Shown piece by piece: positions 39,695 to 49,118 of a stretch of 64,000 nt of DNA (position 1 is its first letter; each line of letters starts with the position of its first letter). The stretch is taken from positions 1-64,000 of the forward strand of contig CAZEFK010000006.1 in NCBI GenBank assembly GCA_964511405.1, written 5' to 3'. The stretch is from CAZEFK01 sp964511405. GTDB lineage: Bacteria; Pseudomonadota; Alphaproteobacteria; Elsterales; Elsteraceae. A program made the translations under genes and the position numbers. The notes beneath the pieces are model-generated. The model saw only the letters and a program-made list of their open reading frames with translations, was not told where the DNA came from and did not search any database.

Positions 39695-40809
39695 GCGCCA
39701 GCAACACGTCCATCAGGGTTCCCTTCATCGACCTGCCGCAGCGCTTCCAGGAGGAACGCGAGGAGCTTCTGGCCTGCGTCGAGCGCGTCATGGCGCAGGG
39801 CCACTTCATCCTCACCGAGGAAGTGACCCACTGCGAGCGCGACGTCGCGGCCTATGCCGGCGTCAAGCATTGCATCGGCCTCAACTCGGGTACCGACGCG
39901 CTGATGATCGGCCTGTCGGCGCTGGGCATCGGACGCGGCGACGAGGTCATCACCCAGCCGAACTCGTTCGTCGCCAGCGCGGCCTCGATCGCCCATGTCG
40001 GCGCGACGCCGGTGTTCGCCGACGTCCAGGACGACCAGAGCATCGATCCGCGGGAGATCGAGCGGCGGATCACGCCGCGCACCAAGGCGCTGATGCCGGT
40101 CCACTGGACCGGGCGGATCGGCGACATGGACGCCATCCTGGATATCGCGCGCCGGCACAATCTCAAGGTGATCGAGGACTCGGCCCAGACCATGGGCGCC
40201 TATTGGCGGGGCAAGCATGGCGGCGGCTTCGGCGACATCGGCTGCATCTCGGCGCACCCGCTGAAGAACCTGAATGCCGTGGGCGACGGCGGCTTCCTGC
40301 TGACCAACGACGACAAGATCGCCGAGTGGGTCCGGCTGTACCGCAATCACGGCCTGGAGCGCCGCGACCATTGCGTCCTGTTCGGCGTCAATTCCCGTCT
40401 GGACAGCCTGAATGCCGAAGTCCTGCGCTTCCGCCTGACCCGCCTCAAGTCGGTGGTCGACCGGCGCCGTCACAATGTCGAGCTGTATCGCCGCCTGATC
40501 ACGACCGACCGGGTTCGCGTGCCGCAGTGCAAGCCGCACGAGCACAATTCGTTCGTGATGTTCATCACCTTCGCCGAGCGCCGGGATGAACTGCAAGCCT
40601 ACCTGAAGACCCAGGGCATCGAGACGCTGGTCTATTACGGCACGCCGCTGCACCTGCATCCGGCATCGGCCAAGCTGGGCTACAAGCGCGGCGACTTCCC
40701 GGTCGCCGAGCGTCAGGCGGACCTGGTGCTGGCCTTGCCGCACCATCAGCATCTGACCGAGGATCAGATCGCCTACGTCGCCGACCACATCAACCGGTTC
40801 TACGCTTGA
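39691..40809 (+). CDS. DegT/DnrJ/EryC1/StrS-family PLP-dependent sugar aminotransferase (second of a pair)
   Basis: 372 residues, GTG start overlapping the previous stop (GTGA). NSGTDALMIGL near residue 66, VIEDSAQTMGA near residue 160, Schiff-base Lys in AHPLKNLNAVGDGG near residue 190. It resembles the preceding aminotransferase in length and layout but differs throughout, so the pair is an old duplication or two recruitments, not a recent copy. Substrate is unknown; an amino-deoxy sugar for the glycan is the likely product. Confidence 0.9.
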   Translation: MSASNTSIRVPFIDLPQRFQEEREELLACVERVMAQGHFILTEEVTHCERDVAAYAGVKHCIGLNSGTDALMIGLSALGIGRGDEVITQPNSFVASAASIAHVGATPVFADVQDDQSIDPREIERRITPRTKALMPVHWTGRIGDMDAILDIARRHNLKVIEDSAQTMGAYWRGKHGGGFGDIGCISAHPLKNLNAVGDGGFLLTNDDKIAEWVRLYRNHGLERRDHCVLFGVNSRLDSLNAEVLRFRLTRLKSVVDRRRHNVELYRRLITTDRVRVPQCKPHEHNSFVMFITFAERRDELQAYLKTQGIETLVYYGTPLHLHPASAKLGYKRGDFPVAERQADLVLALPHHQHLTEDQIAYVADHINRFYA

Positions 40810-40816
40810 GCGCGCG

Positions 40817-41482
40817 ATGACGCCGGACGGCCCTGTCCTGGTCGTGGCGCCGCACGGGCTGGACGAAGTGCTGGGCTGCGGCGGCGTGATCGCGCGCCAC
40901 GCCGCCGCCGGGGCTGCCGTGCATGTCGCCATCCTGTTCGGCGACGGCAGCGGCCGCGATGCCGAGCGGCGCCGAGCCGCGCAGGCCGCGGCCGCCCGTC
41001 TGGGCGCCGCCGCGCCCGAGTTCCTGGGGCTGCCCGAGAACCGGGGCGACACGCTGCCGATCCTGAGCGTGATCGGGCTGATCGAAGGGGTGGTCCGGCG
41101 GCTGGCGCCGGCGTCGGTGTATCTGCCGCATGTCGGGAACCTGAACATCGACCATCAGGTGACCGCGCGCGCGGCGGCGACGGCGCTGCGGCCGGCGCCC
41201 GGGTGCGCGGTCCGCGCCGTCTTCGCCTACGAGGTGCCGTCCAGCACCGACTGGGCGCCCGCCGGCTTCGGCCCGCCATTCCAGCCGGTCCGCACCGTCG
41301 ACATTGCCGCCTGGCTCGACGCCAAGCTGGCGGCCTTGGCGCTCTATGGGTCAGAGGTGCCACCGGCGCCGCATGCGCGGTCCGTCGAGGCGGTCCGCGC
41401 CCTGGCCGTGGCGCGGGGCGCCAGCGTCGGCCTCGGCCCGGCGGAGAGCTTCATGGTGCTGCGCGAGGTGGTCCCGGCCTAG
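40817..41482 (+). CDS. PIG-L/LmbE-family deacetylase-like protein with altered active site
   Basis: 221 residues, 7 bases after the aminotransferase. PIG-L enzymes remove N-acetyl groups from sugars with Zn. The signature PHPDDE appears here as PHGLDE (residues 12-17). The metal His and the second Asp are kept, but the first Asp, the catalytic base in MshB, is Leu. The second site reads NLNIDHQVT where the family has HPDHxxT, again keeping the metal His. The fold and metal site therefore seem intact while the usual base is missing. It could be an unusual deacetylase or a binding protein. Confidence 0.75.
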   Translation: MTPDGPVLVVAPHGLDEVLGCGGVIARHAAAGAAVHVAILFGDGSGRDAERRRAAQAAAARLGAAAPEFLGLPENRGDTLPILSVIGLIEGVVRRLAPASVYLPHVGNLNIDHQVTARAAATALRPAPGCAVRAVFAYEVPSSTDWAPAGFGPPFQPVRTVDIAAWLDAKLAALALYGSEVPPAPHARSVEAVRALAVARGASVGLGPAESFMVLREVVPA

Positions 41483-41572
41483 AGGCTGTACCCTCACGCA
41501 ACCCTATGTTAACCAACAATTCGTATCATCTCGCGCCAGAGGCGAGCAATAGATGAGGGCCCGAACGTCGTG

Positions 41573-42337
41573 ATGTTTGCCGGCAAACGTGTCCTGATCA
41601 CCGGGGCATCGCGTGGACTGGGCAGTGTTGCCGCCGTGGCGTTCGCGCGCGAGGGCGCCAGGCTGATGCTGTCGGGGCGCGAGTTGCCGCGGCTGGAGGC
41701 GCTCAAGGACGCCTGCGCGGGCGCGCCCGAGGTTGCGCTCCATGCCGCCGACCTGCTGGATCCGGCGGCGATCGCCGGGCTGGTGGCCGATGGCGAGCAC
41801 CGGTTCGGCGGATTCGACATCGTCCTGCACGCCCTGGGCGGCGGCTATGGCATGCGCGACCCGCTGCTGACCTGGCCCCAGCTCACGACCCTGCATCATG
41901 TCAATCTGGGCGCCGGGGCCGAACTCAACCGGCTTGTCGCCCCCGGTATGATCGAGCGTGGAGCCGGCGCCCTGATCCATGTCGGCTCGATCGCCTCGGG
42001 CGAGGCGGTCGGTTCGGTCGGCTACAACACCATCAAGGCCGGGCTGGCCGCCTATGTCCGCAGCCTGGGCCGCGAGCTGGCCGGCAAGGGGATCGTGGTG
42101 ACCGCCATCCTGCCGGGCGCCTTCACCGGACCGGACAATGCCTTCGAGCGGCTGGCGCGCCGCAATCCCGAGGCCTGGGCCGAATTCCGCGACCACAAGC
42201 TGCCGCGCAAGCGCATCGGCGACGCCGAGGAATTGATCCCGCTGATCTTCCTGCTGGCGGGGCCCGGGGGGAGCATGATGTCCGGCAGCTGCGTGCCGAT
42301 CGACGCCGGCGAAGGGTTCGGCTATGTCCACCTCTGA
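41573..42337 (+). CDS. SDR family oxidoreductase (classical)
   Basis: 254 residues from the ATG at 41573; a GTG three bases earlier is also possible. TGASRGLGSVAAVAF near residue 10, HALGGGYGM in place of the usual NNAG near residue 85, catalytic Ser (VGSIAS) and YNTIK near residue 150, then a C-terminal SGSCVPIDAGEGFGYV. Preceded by a 90-bp gap with an AT-rich patch: TTAACC at 41509-41514 and TATCAT at 41524-41529, a possible internal promoter. Acts presumably on a sugar or keto-acid precursor; substrate unknown. Confidence 0.82.
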   Translation: MFAGKRVLITGASRGLGSVAAVAFAREGARLMLSGRELPRLEALKDACAGAPEVALHAADLLDPAAIAGLVADGEHRFGGFDIVLHALGGGYGMRDPLLTWPQLTTLHHVNLGAGAELNRLVAPGMIERGAGALIHVGSIASGEAVGSVGYNTIKAGLAAYVRSLGRELAGKGIVVTAILPGAFTGPDNAFERLARRNPEAWAEFRDHKLPRKRIGDAEELIPLIFLLAGPGGSMMSGSCVPIDAGEGFGYVHL

Positions 42338-42374
42338 CCGGCGCCGCCGGCCGGCAGCCGGAGCCTGACGCGCC

Positions 42375-43049
42375 GTGCCCGAGATCGACATCGGCTATTT
42401 CGACCCGACCGTGCCGCGCCGGGTGCGGCGGGGTGCGCGGCCGCTGCGCCAGCGGCTGGTCGCCTCCGAGCTCGGGCGCGAGCTCTATGACGGCCCGCGC
42501 GACTATGGCTATGGCGGCTTCCACTATGACGGCCGTTGGCAGCGCCTGCTGCCCCCGATCATCGCGCGCTACGGCCTGGGGCCGCAGTCGGCGGTGCTCG
42601 ATGTCGGCTGCAAGAAGGGCTTCTTCCTGCATGACCTTCAGCAGCTGCTGCCCGGGATCACCGTGCGCGGCATCGAGAACTCGTCCTACCCGATCGAGAC
42701 GGCGATGCCGTCGGTCAAGGACGCGCTGACGGTCGGCCGCTACGACAGCCTGCCCTATGCCGATGGCAGCTTCGATTTCGTGATGGCCTTCTCGTCGATC
42801 TACCAGCTCGACCTGGGCGGGGTGATGCGCACCCTGCGCGAGATCATGCGGGTCGGCCGCGGCCAGAGCTATATCACCCTCGGTGCCTACCGCACCGAGG
42901 AGGAGCGGGCGAAGTTCGCCGCCTGGACGCTGCTTGGCACCACTGTCCTGCATGTGGACGAATGGCTGGAGCTGTTCGACTACGTCGGATATAGGGGCGA
43001 CTACTATTTCACCACGGCATCATCGCTGAACCTGCAGTGGGCCGACTGA
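42375..43049 (+). CDS. SAM-dependent methyltransferase
   Basis: 224 residues, GTG start. SAM motif LDVGCKKGFFLHDL near residue 76, IENSSYP at the end of the second strand, and FDFVMAFSSIYQLDLGG near residue 133 (post-motif). A small class I methyltransferase with no extra domains. Third methyltransferase outside the CDP operon block; the target is unknown but presumably the glycan or its precursor. Confidence 0.78.
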   Translation: MPEIDIGYFDPTVPRRVRRGARPLRQRLVASELGRELYDGPRDYGYGGFHYDGRWQRLLPPIIARYGLGPQSAVLDVGCKKGFFLHDLQQLLPGITVRGIENSSYPIETAMPSVKDALTVGRYDSLPYADGSFDFVMAFSSIYQLDLGGVMRTLREIMRVGRGQSYITLGAYRTEEERAKFAAWTLLGTTVLHVDEWLELFDYVGYRGDYYFTTASSLNLQWAD

Positions 43050-43083
43050 CCCCGGCCCCCGCTCCGACAAAGGATCGGTCCCC

Positions 43084-43920
43084 ATGCACCGTGTGTATCG
43101 TCAAGGCGGCGCCTGGTATCTCGAGGGCAGCGACGGCTGGCGGCAGCCCGCCCCCGCCACTGTCGCGGCGCTCTGGTCCGGGGCCATGCCGGTGGCCGAC
43201 TTTCTGAAACAGCCGCATCCCGCCTGCGCCGCGCCCGCCGGCGACCGGTTCGATGCACCCGTGCTGGACCACGAGCTGTGGGCCGCGGGCGTCACCTACA
43301 GCCGCAGCCGCGCCGCCCGCATCAGCGAGTCGACGACCGCCAGCGTGTACGACCGGGTCTATGACGCGCCGCGGCCGCAGATCTTCTTCAAGGGCGCGCC
43401 CGGCAAGGCGGTTGGCCATGGCGGCGCGGTCGCGGTCCGTCACGATTCCAAATGGACCGTGCCCGAGCCCGAGCTGGTCCTGGTCGCCGACGCCGCCGGG
43501 CGGCTGGTCGGCTTCACCCTGGGCGACGACGTCACCGCCCGCGATATCGAGGGCGTCAATCCGCTCTATCAGCCCCAGGCCAAGAGCTATCAAGGATCCT
43601 GCGCCCTGGGGCCGTGCGTCGTGTTGGCGGTCCCCGGCATCGATCCGCTGGCGTGGACCATGTCGATGACGATCGAGCGCGGCGGTGCGGTGCTGTTCAC
43701 CGGCTCGACCGAGTTCTCGCGGATCAAGCGCCCGCTGGCGGAGCTGGTCGGCACCCTGTACGCCTGCCAGTCGTTTCCCGGCGGTACGGTGCTGCTGACC
43801 GGCACCGACGTCGTCCCGCCCGACGAGGTCGCGCTCGAAGCCGGCGACGTGGTGCGCATTGCCTGTCCGGCGGTCGGCGAACTGGTCACCGAGGTCCGGC
43901 GGCACGCATCGCCGGCCTGA
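43084..43920 (+). CDS. Fumarylacetoacetate hydrolase (FAH) family protein, KdaD/2-keto-3-deoxy-sugar-acid type
   Basis: 278 residues with ribosome site AAAGGA before the ATG. Metal-binding Glu pair in VPEPELVLV near residue 130 and Asp in GDDVTARDIEG near residue 148; GVNPLYQPQAKSYQG and CALGP follow, motifs I associate with the branch that includes 2-keto-3-deoxyarabinonate dehydratase and diketo-deoxyrhamnonate hydrolase, more than with fumarylacetoacetase itself. It would cleave or dehydrate a 2-keto-3-deoxy sugar acid. Why such an enzyme lies in a sugar-nucleotide operon is unclear; it may make a sugar-acid moiety or a small carbon unit for the next enzyme. Confidence 0.78.
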   Translation: MHRVYRQGGAWYLEGSDGWRQPAPATVAALWSGAMPVADFLKQPHPACAAPAGDRFDAPVLDHELWAAGVTYSRSRAARISESTTASVYDRVYDAPRPQIFFKGAPGKAVGHGGAVAVRHDSKWTVPEPELVLVADAAGRLVGFTLGDDVTARDIEGVNPLYQPQAKSYQGSCALGPCVVLAVPGIDPLAWTMSMTIERGGAVLFTGSTEFSRIKRPLAELVGTLYACQSFPGGTVLLTGTDVVPPDEVALEAGDVVRIACPAVGELVTEVRRHASPA

Positions 43921-44059
43921 CCGGTGCCCGCCTGACCAGCGCCGGCCTGAGCGGTGCCGACCGCGACATGATTGCCGTTTCGGGGAAAGCTGTCGACCTT
44001 GTCGGCGGCCGCCCGATAAATTCCCCCTCGACCCGTGCCACGATTCGCCAGGTGTCGCC

Positions 44060-45856
44060 ATGAACGTCGCCCAATACATTGCGCAATTCCTTGCCGACAA
44101 GAAGATCAACCAGGTCTTCGCCGTCTCCGGCGGGGTGGCCATGTATCTCAACGACGCTCTCGGATTTCATCCGGACCTGCAGTTCGTCGCCGTGCATCAC
44201 GAGCAGTCGGCGACGATGGCGGCCGAGGGCTGGTCGCGGGTCACCGGGCGGATGGGGGCGGCCCACGTGACCTCGGGGCCCGGCGGCACCAATGCGCTGA
44301 CCGGGGTCTGCGGGGCCTGGATCGACTCGATCCCCATGATGGTGATCTCGGGCCAGTCGGCGACCGGGCGGGTGGTGACCGAGACGCCCCTGCGCCAGCT
44401 CGGCATCCAGGAAGTCGATATCGTCGGCATGGTCCGCGGCGTGACCAAATATGCGGTCATGCTCACCGAACCCAACATGGTCCGCTACCACCTGGAAAAG
44501 GCCTACTGGTACGCCACCCACGGCCGGCCCGGCCCGGTGTGGCTGGACGTGCCGATCGACGTCTCGAACATGACCGTCGACCCCGACAAGCTGGTCGGCT
44601 ACGAGCCCGAGCCGCCGTTGCGGACGCGGGGGGTCGGCTACATGGAGACCCAGGTCCGCAAGCTGCTCGAGCTGATCGAGGCGGCGGAGCGGCCGGTGAT
44701 CGTGCCGGGATATGGCGTCCGCTTGGCCGATGCCGTGGCCGAGCTGCGCCAGCTGGTCGAGCGGCTGCAGATCCCGGTGGTGACGTCGTGGAACGCCAGC
44801 GACATGTTCCCGTCGGACCATCCGTGCAATATCGGCCGCTGCGGCCTGTTCGGCGATCGCGCCAGCAATTTCGCGGTCGCCAATGCCGACCTGCTGCTGG
44901 TCATCGGCACCCGGCTGGGCATCACCCAGATCGGCTACAACCCCGCCCTGTTCGCGCGGGGCGCCAAGATCGCCATGGTCGACATCGACGAGAACGAGAT
45001 CCTGAAGCCGACCGCGCGCGTCGACCTGCCGATCGTCGGCGACGCCAAGCACTTCCTGACGGTGATGCGCGAGCTTGGCGGCAACCAGGTCCGCAATCCC
45101 AAGGTCGATGGCTGGCTCGCCACCTGCCACGACTGGCAGGCGCGCTATCCGGTGGTGCTGGACGAGTATCGCCAGCTGCCCGACGAGGTGAACTCGTACC
45201 ATTTCGTCGAGGCCTTGGCCGAGCGGCTGCCCGACGGCGCGGTCGTGGTGACCGACATGGGCACGAGCTTCACCTGCACCATGCAGACCTTCGCCACCAA
45301 GGAGAACCAGCGCCTGTTCACCTCGAGCGGCCTCGCCGCGATGGGGTTCGGCCTGCCCGGTGCGATCGGCGCCTGCTTCGCCAACGGCCGGCGCCAGACC
45401 ATCTGCATCGCCGGCGACGGCGGCTTGATGTTCAACCTGCAGGAGCTGGCGACGGTGCTGCAGTACAAGCTGCCGATCGCGCTGTTCGTGCTGGCCAACA
45501 ATGGCTATCTGGCGATGAAGATCACGCAGCGCAACCATTTCGGCCGGCTGGTCGGCGCCGATCCCTCGACCGGCGTGAGCTGCCCGGACTTCGTCAAGGT
45601 TGCCCAGGCGTTCGGGATGCCCGCCTTCGACATCCGCAACGTCGAGGAACTAGGCCCCGGGCTCGACCGGGCGCTGGCCACCGACGGCCCAGTCCTGGTC
45701 CAGGTGCACATGCCCGAGTTCCAGGCCCTGGTGCCGCGCGTGCAGACCATGAAGACGCCCGAGGGCAAGCTGCTGCCGACGCCGATCGAGGACATGTTCC
45801 CGTTCCTCGACCGCGACGAGTTCGCCCAGCAGATGGTCGTCGAGCCGGTGCGCTGA
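44060..45856 (+). CDS. Thiamine diphosphate-dependent enzyme, acetolactate synthase-like
   Basis: 598 residues from the ATG at 44060 (AGGTGT before it); the in-frame opening 201 bases upstream is inside the FAH gene. Three-domain ThDP enzyme: catalytic Glu in HHEQSATMAAEG near residue 48, central domain about 190-330, and the ThDP/Mg motif AGDGGLMFN...NNGY about 452-483. The family includes acetolactate synthase, glyoxylate carboligase and YerE, the Yersinia enzyme that adds a two-carbon unit from pyruvate to a CDP-keto-sugar. Branched-chain amino acid genes are absent here, so a sugar-branching carboligase is likelier than housekeeping AHAS. Last gene of the rightward block; 80 bp of convergent spacer follow. 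Confidence 0.82.
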   Translation: MNVAQYIAQFLADKKINQVFAVSGGVAMYLNDALGFHPDLQFVAVHHEQSATMAAEGWSRVTGRMGAAHVTSGPGGTNALTGVCGAWIDSIPMMVISGQSATGRVVTETPLRQLGIQEVDIVGMVRGVTKYAVMLTEPNMVRYHLEKAYWYATHGRPGPVWLDVPIDVSNMTVDPDKLVGYEPEPPLRTRGVGYMETQVRKLLELIEAAERPVIVPGYGVRLADAVAELRQLVERLQIPVVTSWNASDMFPSDHPCNIGRCGLFGDRASNFAVANADLLLVIGTRLGITQIGYNPALFARGAKIAMVDIDENEILKPTARVDLPIVGDAKHFLTVMRELGGNQVRNPKVDGWLATCHDWQARYPVVLDEYRQLPDEVNSYHFVEALAERLPDGAVVVTDMGTSFTCTMQTFATKENQRLFTSSGLAAMGFGLPGAIGACFANGRRQTICIAGDGGLMFNLQELATVLQYKLPIALFVLANNGYLAMKITQRNHFGRLVGADPSTGVSCPDFVKVAQAFGMPAFDIRNVEELGPGLDRALATDGPVLVQVHMPEFQALVPRVQTMKTPEGKLLPTPIEDMFPFLDRDEFAQQMVVEPVR

Positions 45857-45936
45857 GGACAGGCCGGCGGACGCCGGCGCCAGGGGATCGGGCGAGCGGC
45901 TCATGCCGGATCGCCTCGATCGTCCTGGCGGTCAGG

Positions 45937-47262
45937 TCACTTGAGAAACCCGGGATTGTGCGCCAGATAGGCGGCCGACACCTTGGCCCAGGGGGCGGCG
46001 CTCGGCAGATAGACATGCTCGCGGGCCTGCCGCCGGTTGAGATACGGCAACCCGCCCTGGTCCGTCGGATGGCTGGGCGTGATACGGCGGCGCTGGACGT
46101 CGGCGACCAGGGCGCGGAACGCGGTGTCGCCCGGCAATGCGAGATCTGCCGGATGCGCCAGCCGGAACAGCATCTCGGACACGCTCGCCACGATCAGCTC
46201 CGGAGAGTTCGGTGGCAGGGAAATCTGTACCTGCTCCGGCTTGATGGAGTCGATCATGTCATAGATCGGATGCCGGGTGATCTCGACGAACGTCATCGGC
46301 GCCGCGGCGCCTGTCGGCAGATAGTCGCGGAAGACGACCAAGTCGCGCGGGTTGGGTGCAAATGCGCTCCAAGTGACCGGCGCGTTGGTCATTAGCATGG
46401 GGACCTTGAGCGCCAGCGCGATCTCGCGCGGACCGGAGCTCATGCCCAGCAGGAACTGGCTCCGGCTGATCAGATAGGCTTCAAGCAGGCCGTCGCTGAT
46501 CTGGCCATCCTTGAGGACCGGGGCTTCAGCGAAGTCGAAGACACCGGGGCCGAGCGGCGGGAGGCGCTGCATCGTCCGATCGCCGAGGCGCGCCACCTGG
46601 ATGCCCAGGCTGGTCAATAGCTGGATGGCCGGACCATAGGTCGAGATGTCGCCATTGCGATAGGATTGGAAATGCTGGTCGTTGGCGAACCCGCCTTCAC
46701 GGACATGCAACGTCACCAGCGGGCGGGATGGATCGATTCCGATCGACCGGGCCAAGGTCTCGCCGCGCTCGACAATATCGTCGGGCACCGAAACGGGAAC
46801 GACCTCTTGACCCTTGCCCATCCTTTCGAAGAACAGGTCGCTCATCTGGAAATATGAGACGAAGTAGTATTCCGCTATATCTACCGTCAATGAGAAGTTC
46901 GGTGTGGATTGGCCGTAGAACAAGTTCAGTGCCGCGGCAAATTTTTCGGCTTCAATCTGCACGAGGTGGATGTCTTGCATCGCTACGCGAAAATGGGTGC
47001 TGTTCAGCGCTGCGGGCGGAATCGGGCCGTAAACGCCGAAGATCTTGTATTGGCTCACCGGAAACATCGTTCGCAGGAACGCCGGTTCATCGTAGAGATG
47101 ACCTATGCGCCCATACCCAAAGTGAAACAAAAAGAAGACCACCGCCTTGCGATGGTCGAGCTGCGGGCGGATCAGCTCGTTGATCTCAGCGGTGAGAACC
47201 CGGACCAACTGGCCCGCTACATCGCTGATCATGATTTCTTCGGGCGGCGACGTCTCTGACAT
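45937..47262 (-). CDS. TIGR04372-family putative glycosyltransferase
   Basis: 441 residues from the ATG at 47262, preceded by AAGGA; a GTG four codons earlier is an alternative. Recognised from the family pattern: VTLHVREGG near residue 183, SYRNGDISTYGPAI near residue 200, ARLGDRTMQRLPPL near residue 225, FDFAEAPVLKDGQ, and FLLGMSSGPREIALAL near residue 275. The family is a diverged GT-B-like group with few or no characterised members, found in surface-glycan loci. No membrane helix. Much of the gene is less GC-rich than the rest (about 45-50% around 46801-46920), which suggests separate acquisition. Convergent with the ThDP enzyme gene. Confidence 0.75.
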   Translation of the reverse strand: MSETSPPEEIMISDVAGQLVRVLTAEINELIRPQLDHRKAVVFFLFHFGYGRIGHLYDEPAFLRTMFPVSQYKIFGVYGPIPPAALNSTHFRVAMQDIHLVQIEAEKFAAALNLFYGQSTPNFSLTVDIAEYYFVSYFQMSDLFFERMGKGQEVVPVSVPDDIVERGETLARSIGIDPSRPLVTLHVREGGFANDQHFQSYRNGDISTYGPAIQLLTSLGIQVARLGDRTMQRLPPLGPGVFDFAEAPVLKDGQISDGLLEAYLISRSQFLLGMSSGPREIALALKVPMLMTNAPVTWSAFAPNPRDLVVFRDYLPTGAAAPMTFVEITRHPIYDMIDSIKPEQVQISLPPNSPELIVASVSEMLFRLAHPADLALPGDTAFRALVADVQRRRITPSHPTDQGGLPYLNRRQAREHVYLPSAAPWAKVSAAYLAHNPGFLK

Positions 47263-47328
47263 GGCTTCCTTCACAAGATCTCACCGCTGACCGACCTCAG
47301 GTCGCCAGCCGGTGCCCAGACCGGCCGA

Positions 47329-48183
47329 TCAGCCCAAGAATGTCTGCAGCAGCTCGGACGCGCCGAGTTCGCCGAAGCGCACCTCGTTGCCGGATTGCTG
47401 CGCCGTCAGGGCCAGCCAGCTCAGCACCTCCAGCCGGCCGCCGTCCCCCCAGCGCTCGATCCGGCGCAGCCAGTCCCCCAACGCGTCGAAGCGGATGGGC
47501 AGGATGTCGCCTTCGCTGGTGTCACGGAGCAGGGCGGCTTCCGCGGCGGTGATCGAGATGCCCATAAGTCCGAACTCGATCGCGCCCCACACCCGGTCGC
47601 GGAACAACACGGGCCAGGCGCCGCGCGAGTCGTCCAAATGCAGGCCCGACTCCTCTTCGACTTCGCGCAAGGCGGCCGCGCTCAAGCCGGGATCGCCGGC
47701 CGGCCCACCCGGCAAGGTCGGCAGATAAGCACCGGCAAAGGTGTGGATGAGGTGCGGGTTGAGATCCGAGCTGGCCGCGCGCTGGTGCAGATAGAGCTCG
47801 CTGCGGGCATGGCAGACCAGCAGGGCCGCGGCACTCAGGATGTTGATCGTGCCGCCTTGCTCGCGGACTGCACGCACGGTCGCATAGTCCGTCGTTTCGA
47901 AGGACAGCCGCAGCGGGTCGTCCCGCGAGTCGACCGCGCCCACGATGCGGGCTTGGGTTTCGTTGTAGCGTCCGGGCTGGGCCAACTCGCGCCGATGGGC
48001 CGAGATCCGGTCGGCCAGGCTGGATGGCGGACGGTAGTCCCCGATCCAGCTCAGCTCGGGCTCGGCGCCGACGAGCGCCACCACTTCGAACCGGCCGCGA
48101 AAGAACCGGTTGAGCGTGACGCCCCAGGCCGGCGTGCCGCCGTAATTGATGTCGACCTCTTCGGTCAGCTGACAGGCCGACAT
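47329..48183 (-). CDS. NUDIX-domain hydrolase-like protein
   Basis: 284 residues from the ATG at 48183 (in-frame TTG six bases upstream is less likely). The C-terminal half has a Nudix helix, with REVEEESGL near residue 170. The preceding part of the box lacks the usual Glu (a Pro stands there) and the spacing Gly is only approximate. The N-terminal 110 residues are unlike standard Nudix enzymes. It may hydrolyse a nucleoside-diphosphate sugar or be a regulatory Nudix fold. Second Nudix protein of the window (see 60667-61290), the other having an intact box. Confidence 0.7.
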   Translation of the reverse strand: MSACQLTEEVDINYGGTPAWGVTLNRFFRGRFEVVALVGAEPELSWIGDYRPPSSLADRISAHRRELAQPGRYNETQARIVGAVDSRDDPLRLSFETTDYATVRAVREQGGTINILSAAALLVCHARSELYLHQRAASSDLNPHLIHTFAGAYLPTLPGGPAGDPGLSAAALREVEEESGLHLDDSRGAWPVLFRDRVWGAIEFGLMGISITAAEAALLRDTSEGDILPIRFDALGDWLRRIERWGDGGRLEVLSWLALTAQQSGNEVRFGELGASELLQTFLG

Positions 48184-48230
48184 CAGCAAAGCACGGCCGG
48201 AACCAGCGCGATGGCCATCTCTGCCAGTCC

Positions 48231-49118
48231 CTATTCGCGGCGCTCGGCGGTGACGCGGCTTTCGCGCATGTCCGAGTCGACGGTCGCCATGCCCATGAAC
48301 CAGCGTCCGCCCGGATCGGACCAGTCGATCGTGCGGCCCACGTCAACCGGGGTCACGCCATGAAGGACCTTGGGATAGGAGATGATGAAGTCCCCGGCGC
48401 CGCCATAAGGCTCCATGTCGAGCAACTCGCCCGACGGTTTGACGAAATAGCTGCCGCCGGTCTGGTAGTCCGTGCCGCGGTCGCTCATCAAGGCGCCGAT
48501 GATGACTTTCTGGTTGTTGATCGGGTCGACATGGCTCTTGAGCTGGCCGCCGCCCGATGGGTATTGATAAAACATCAGGCGATCGACGACGCCGTTCGAT
48601 GGCAGGTTGTTCTCGAACGCATGCGGCTCGTGGCCACTGACGGCCTTGAAATATTGCCAACGCGCGGTCAGCGCCGGGAACAGGTCCAGGGGATCGGGGT
48701 TCCACCGGAAGAAATAGTAGCCGTGGCGCACTGCGGTGACGCTGTAGGCACTGGTTATGGTGCTGTCGATCTCGCGATGGAAGTCCGGACAGCCGTCGAC
48801 CATCTTGTGGAAGCTGGTCGGGCGGCCCTGTCCCCACGCGAACAGGGCGGCCGACGCGCGACGGCACCAGCCGGGGTCGAACGAGTTCCGGATGAAGAAC
48901 ACGTCGCCCTGATACATGGACCGGCAGAAATGCTCGCCGAACTGCGCGTCGGTGTCGATCTTGTGCGCGAATTCGTCCCACTCGATGGTCACGACATCGC
49001 GGACATGCGCCGATGGCGGTGCTTCGGCTTCGATCTGAGTCCACAACTGGCGGAAGCGTCGCCAATCGCCCCGGCAATCCGCCACCGTCACCGGATCGAC
49101 CTCAGAAATGCTGCTCAT
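48231..49118 (-). CDS. Fe(II)/2-oxoglutarate oxygenase-like protein
   Basis: 295 residues from the ATG at 49118. The metal triad HxD in KSHVDP near residue 193, distal His in VLHGVTPVD near residue 255, and Arg in GRWFMG near residue 274 fit the 2-oxoglutarate oxygenase fold. GDFIISYP before the distal His is a typical strand. Between it and the radical SAM gene upstream lie 127 bp with no feature I can name. May hydroxylate or otherwise oxidise a sugar; with 27273-28010 it is the second such enzyme in the locus, from a different subfamily. Confidence 0.72.
   Translation of the reverse strand: MSSISEVDPVTVADCRGDWRRFRQLWTQIEAEAPPSAHVRDVVTIEWDEFAHKIDTDAQFGEHFCRSMYQGDVFFIRNSFDPGWCRRASAALFAWGQGRPTSFHKMVDGCPDFHREIDSTITSAYSVTAVRHGYYFFRWNPDPLDLFPALTARWQYFKAVSGHEPHAFENNLPSNGVVDRLMFYQYPSGGGQLKSHVDPINNQKVIIGALMSDRGTDYQTGGSYFVKPSGELLDMEPYGGAGDFIISYPKVLHGVTPVDVGRTIDWSDPGGRWFMGMATVDSDMRESRVTAERRE

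Noticed and set aside
45863..45878. GCCGGC-GGAC-GCCGGC hairpin between convergent genes as a bidirectional terminator
   Set aside because: Short stem, tiny loop and no T tract; common by chance in such GC-rich DNA.
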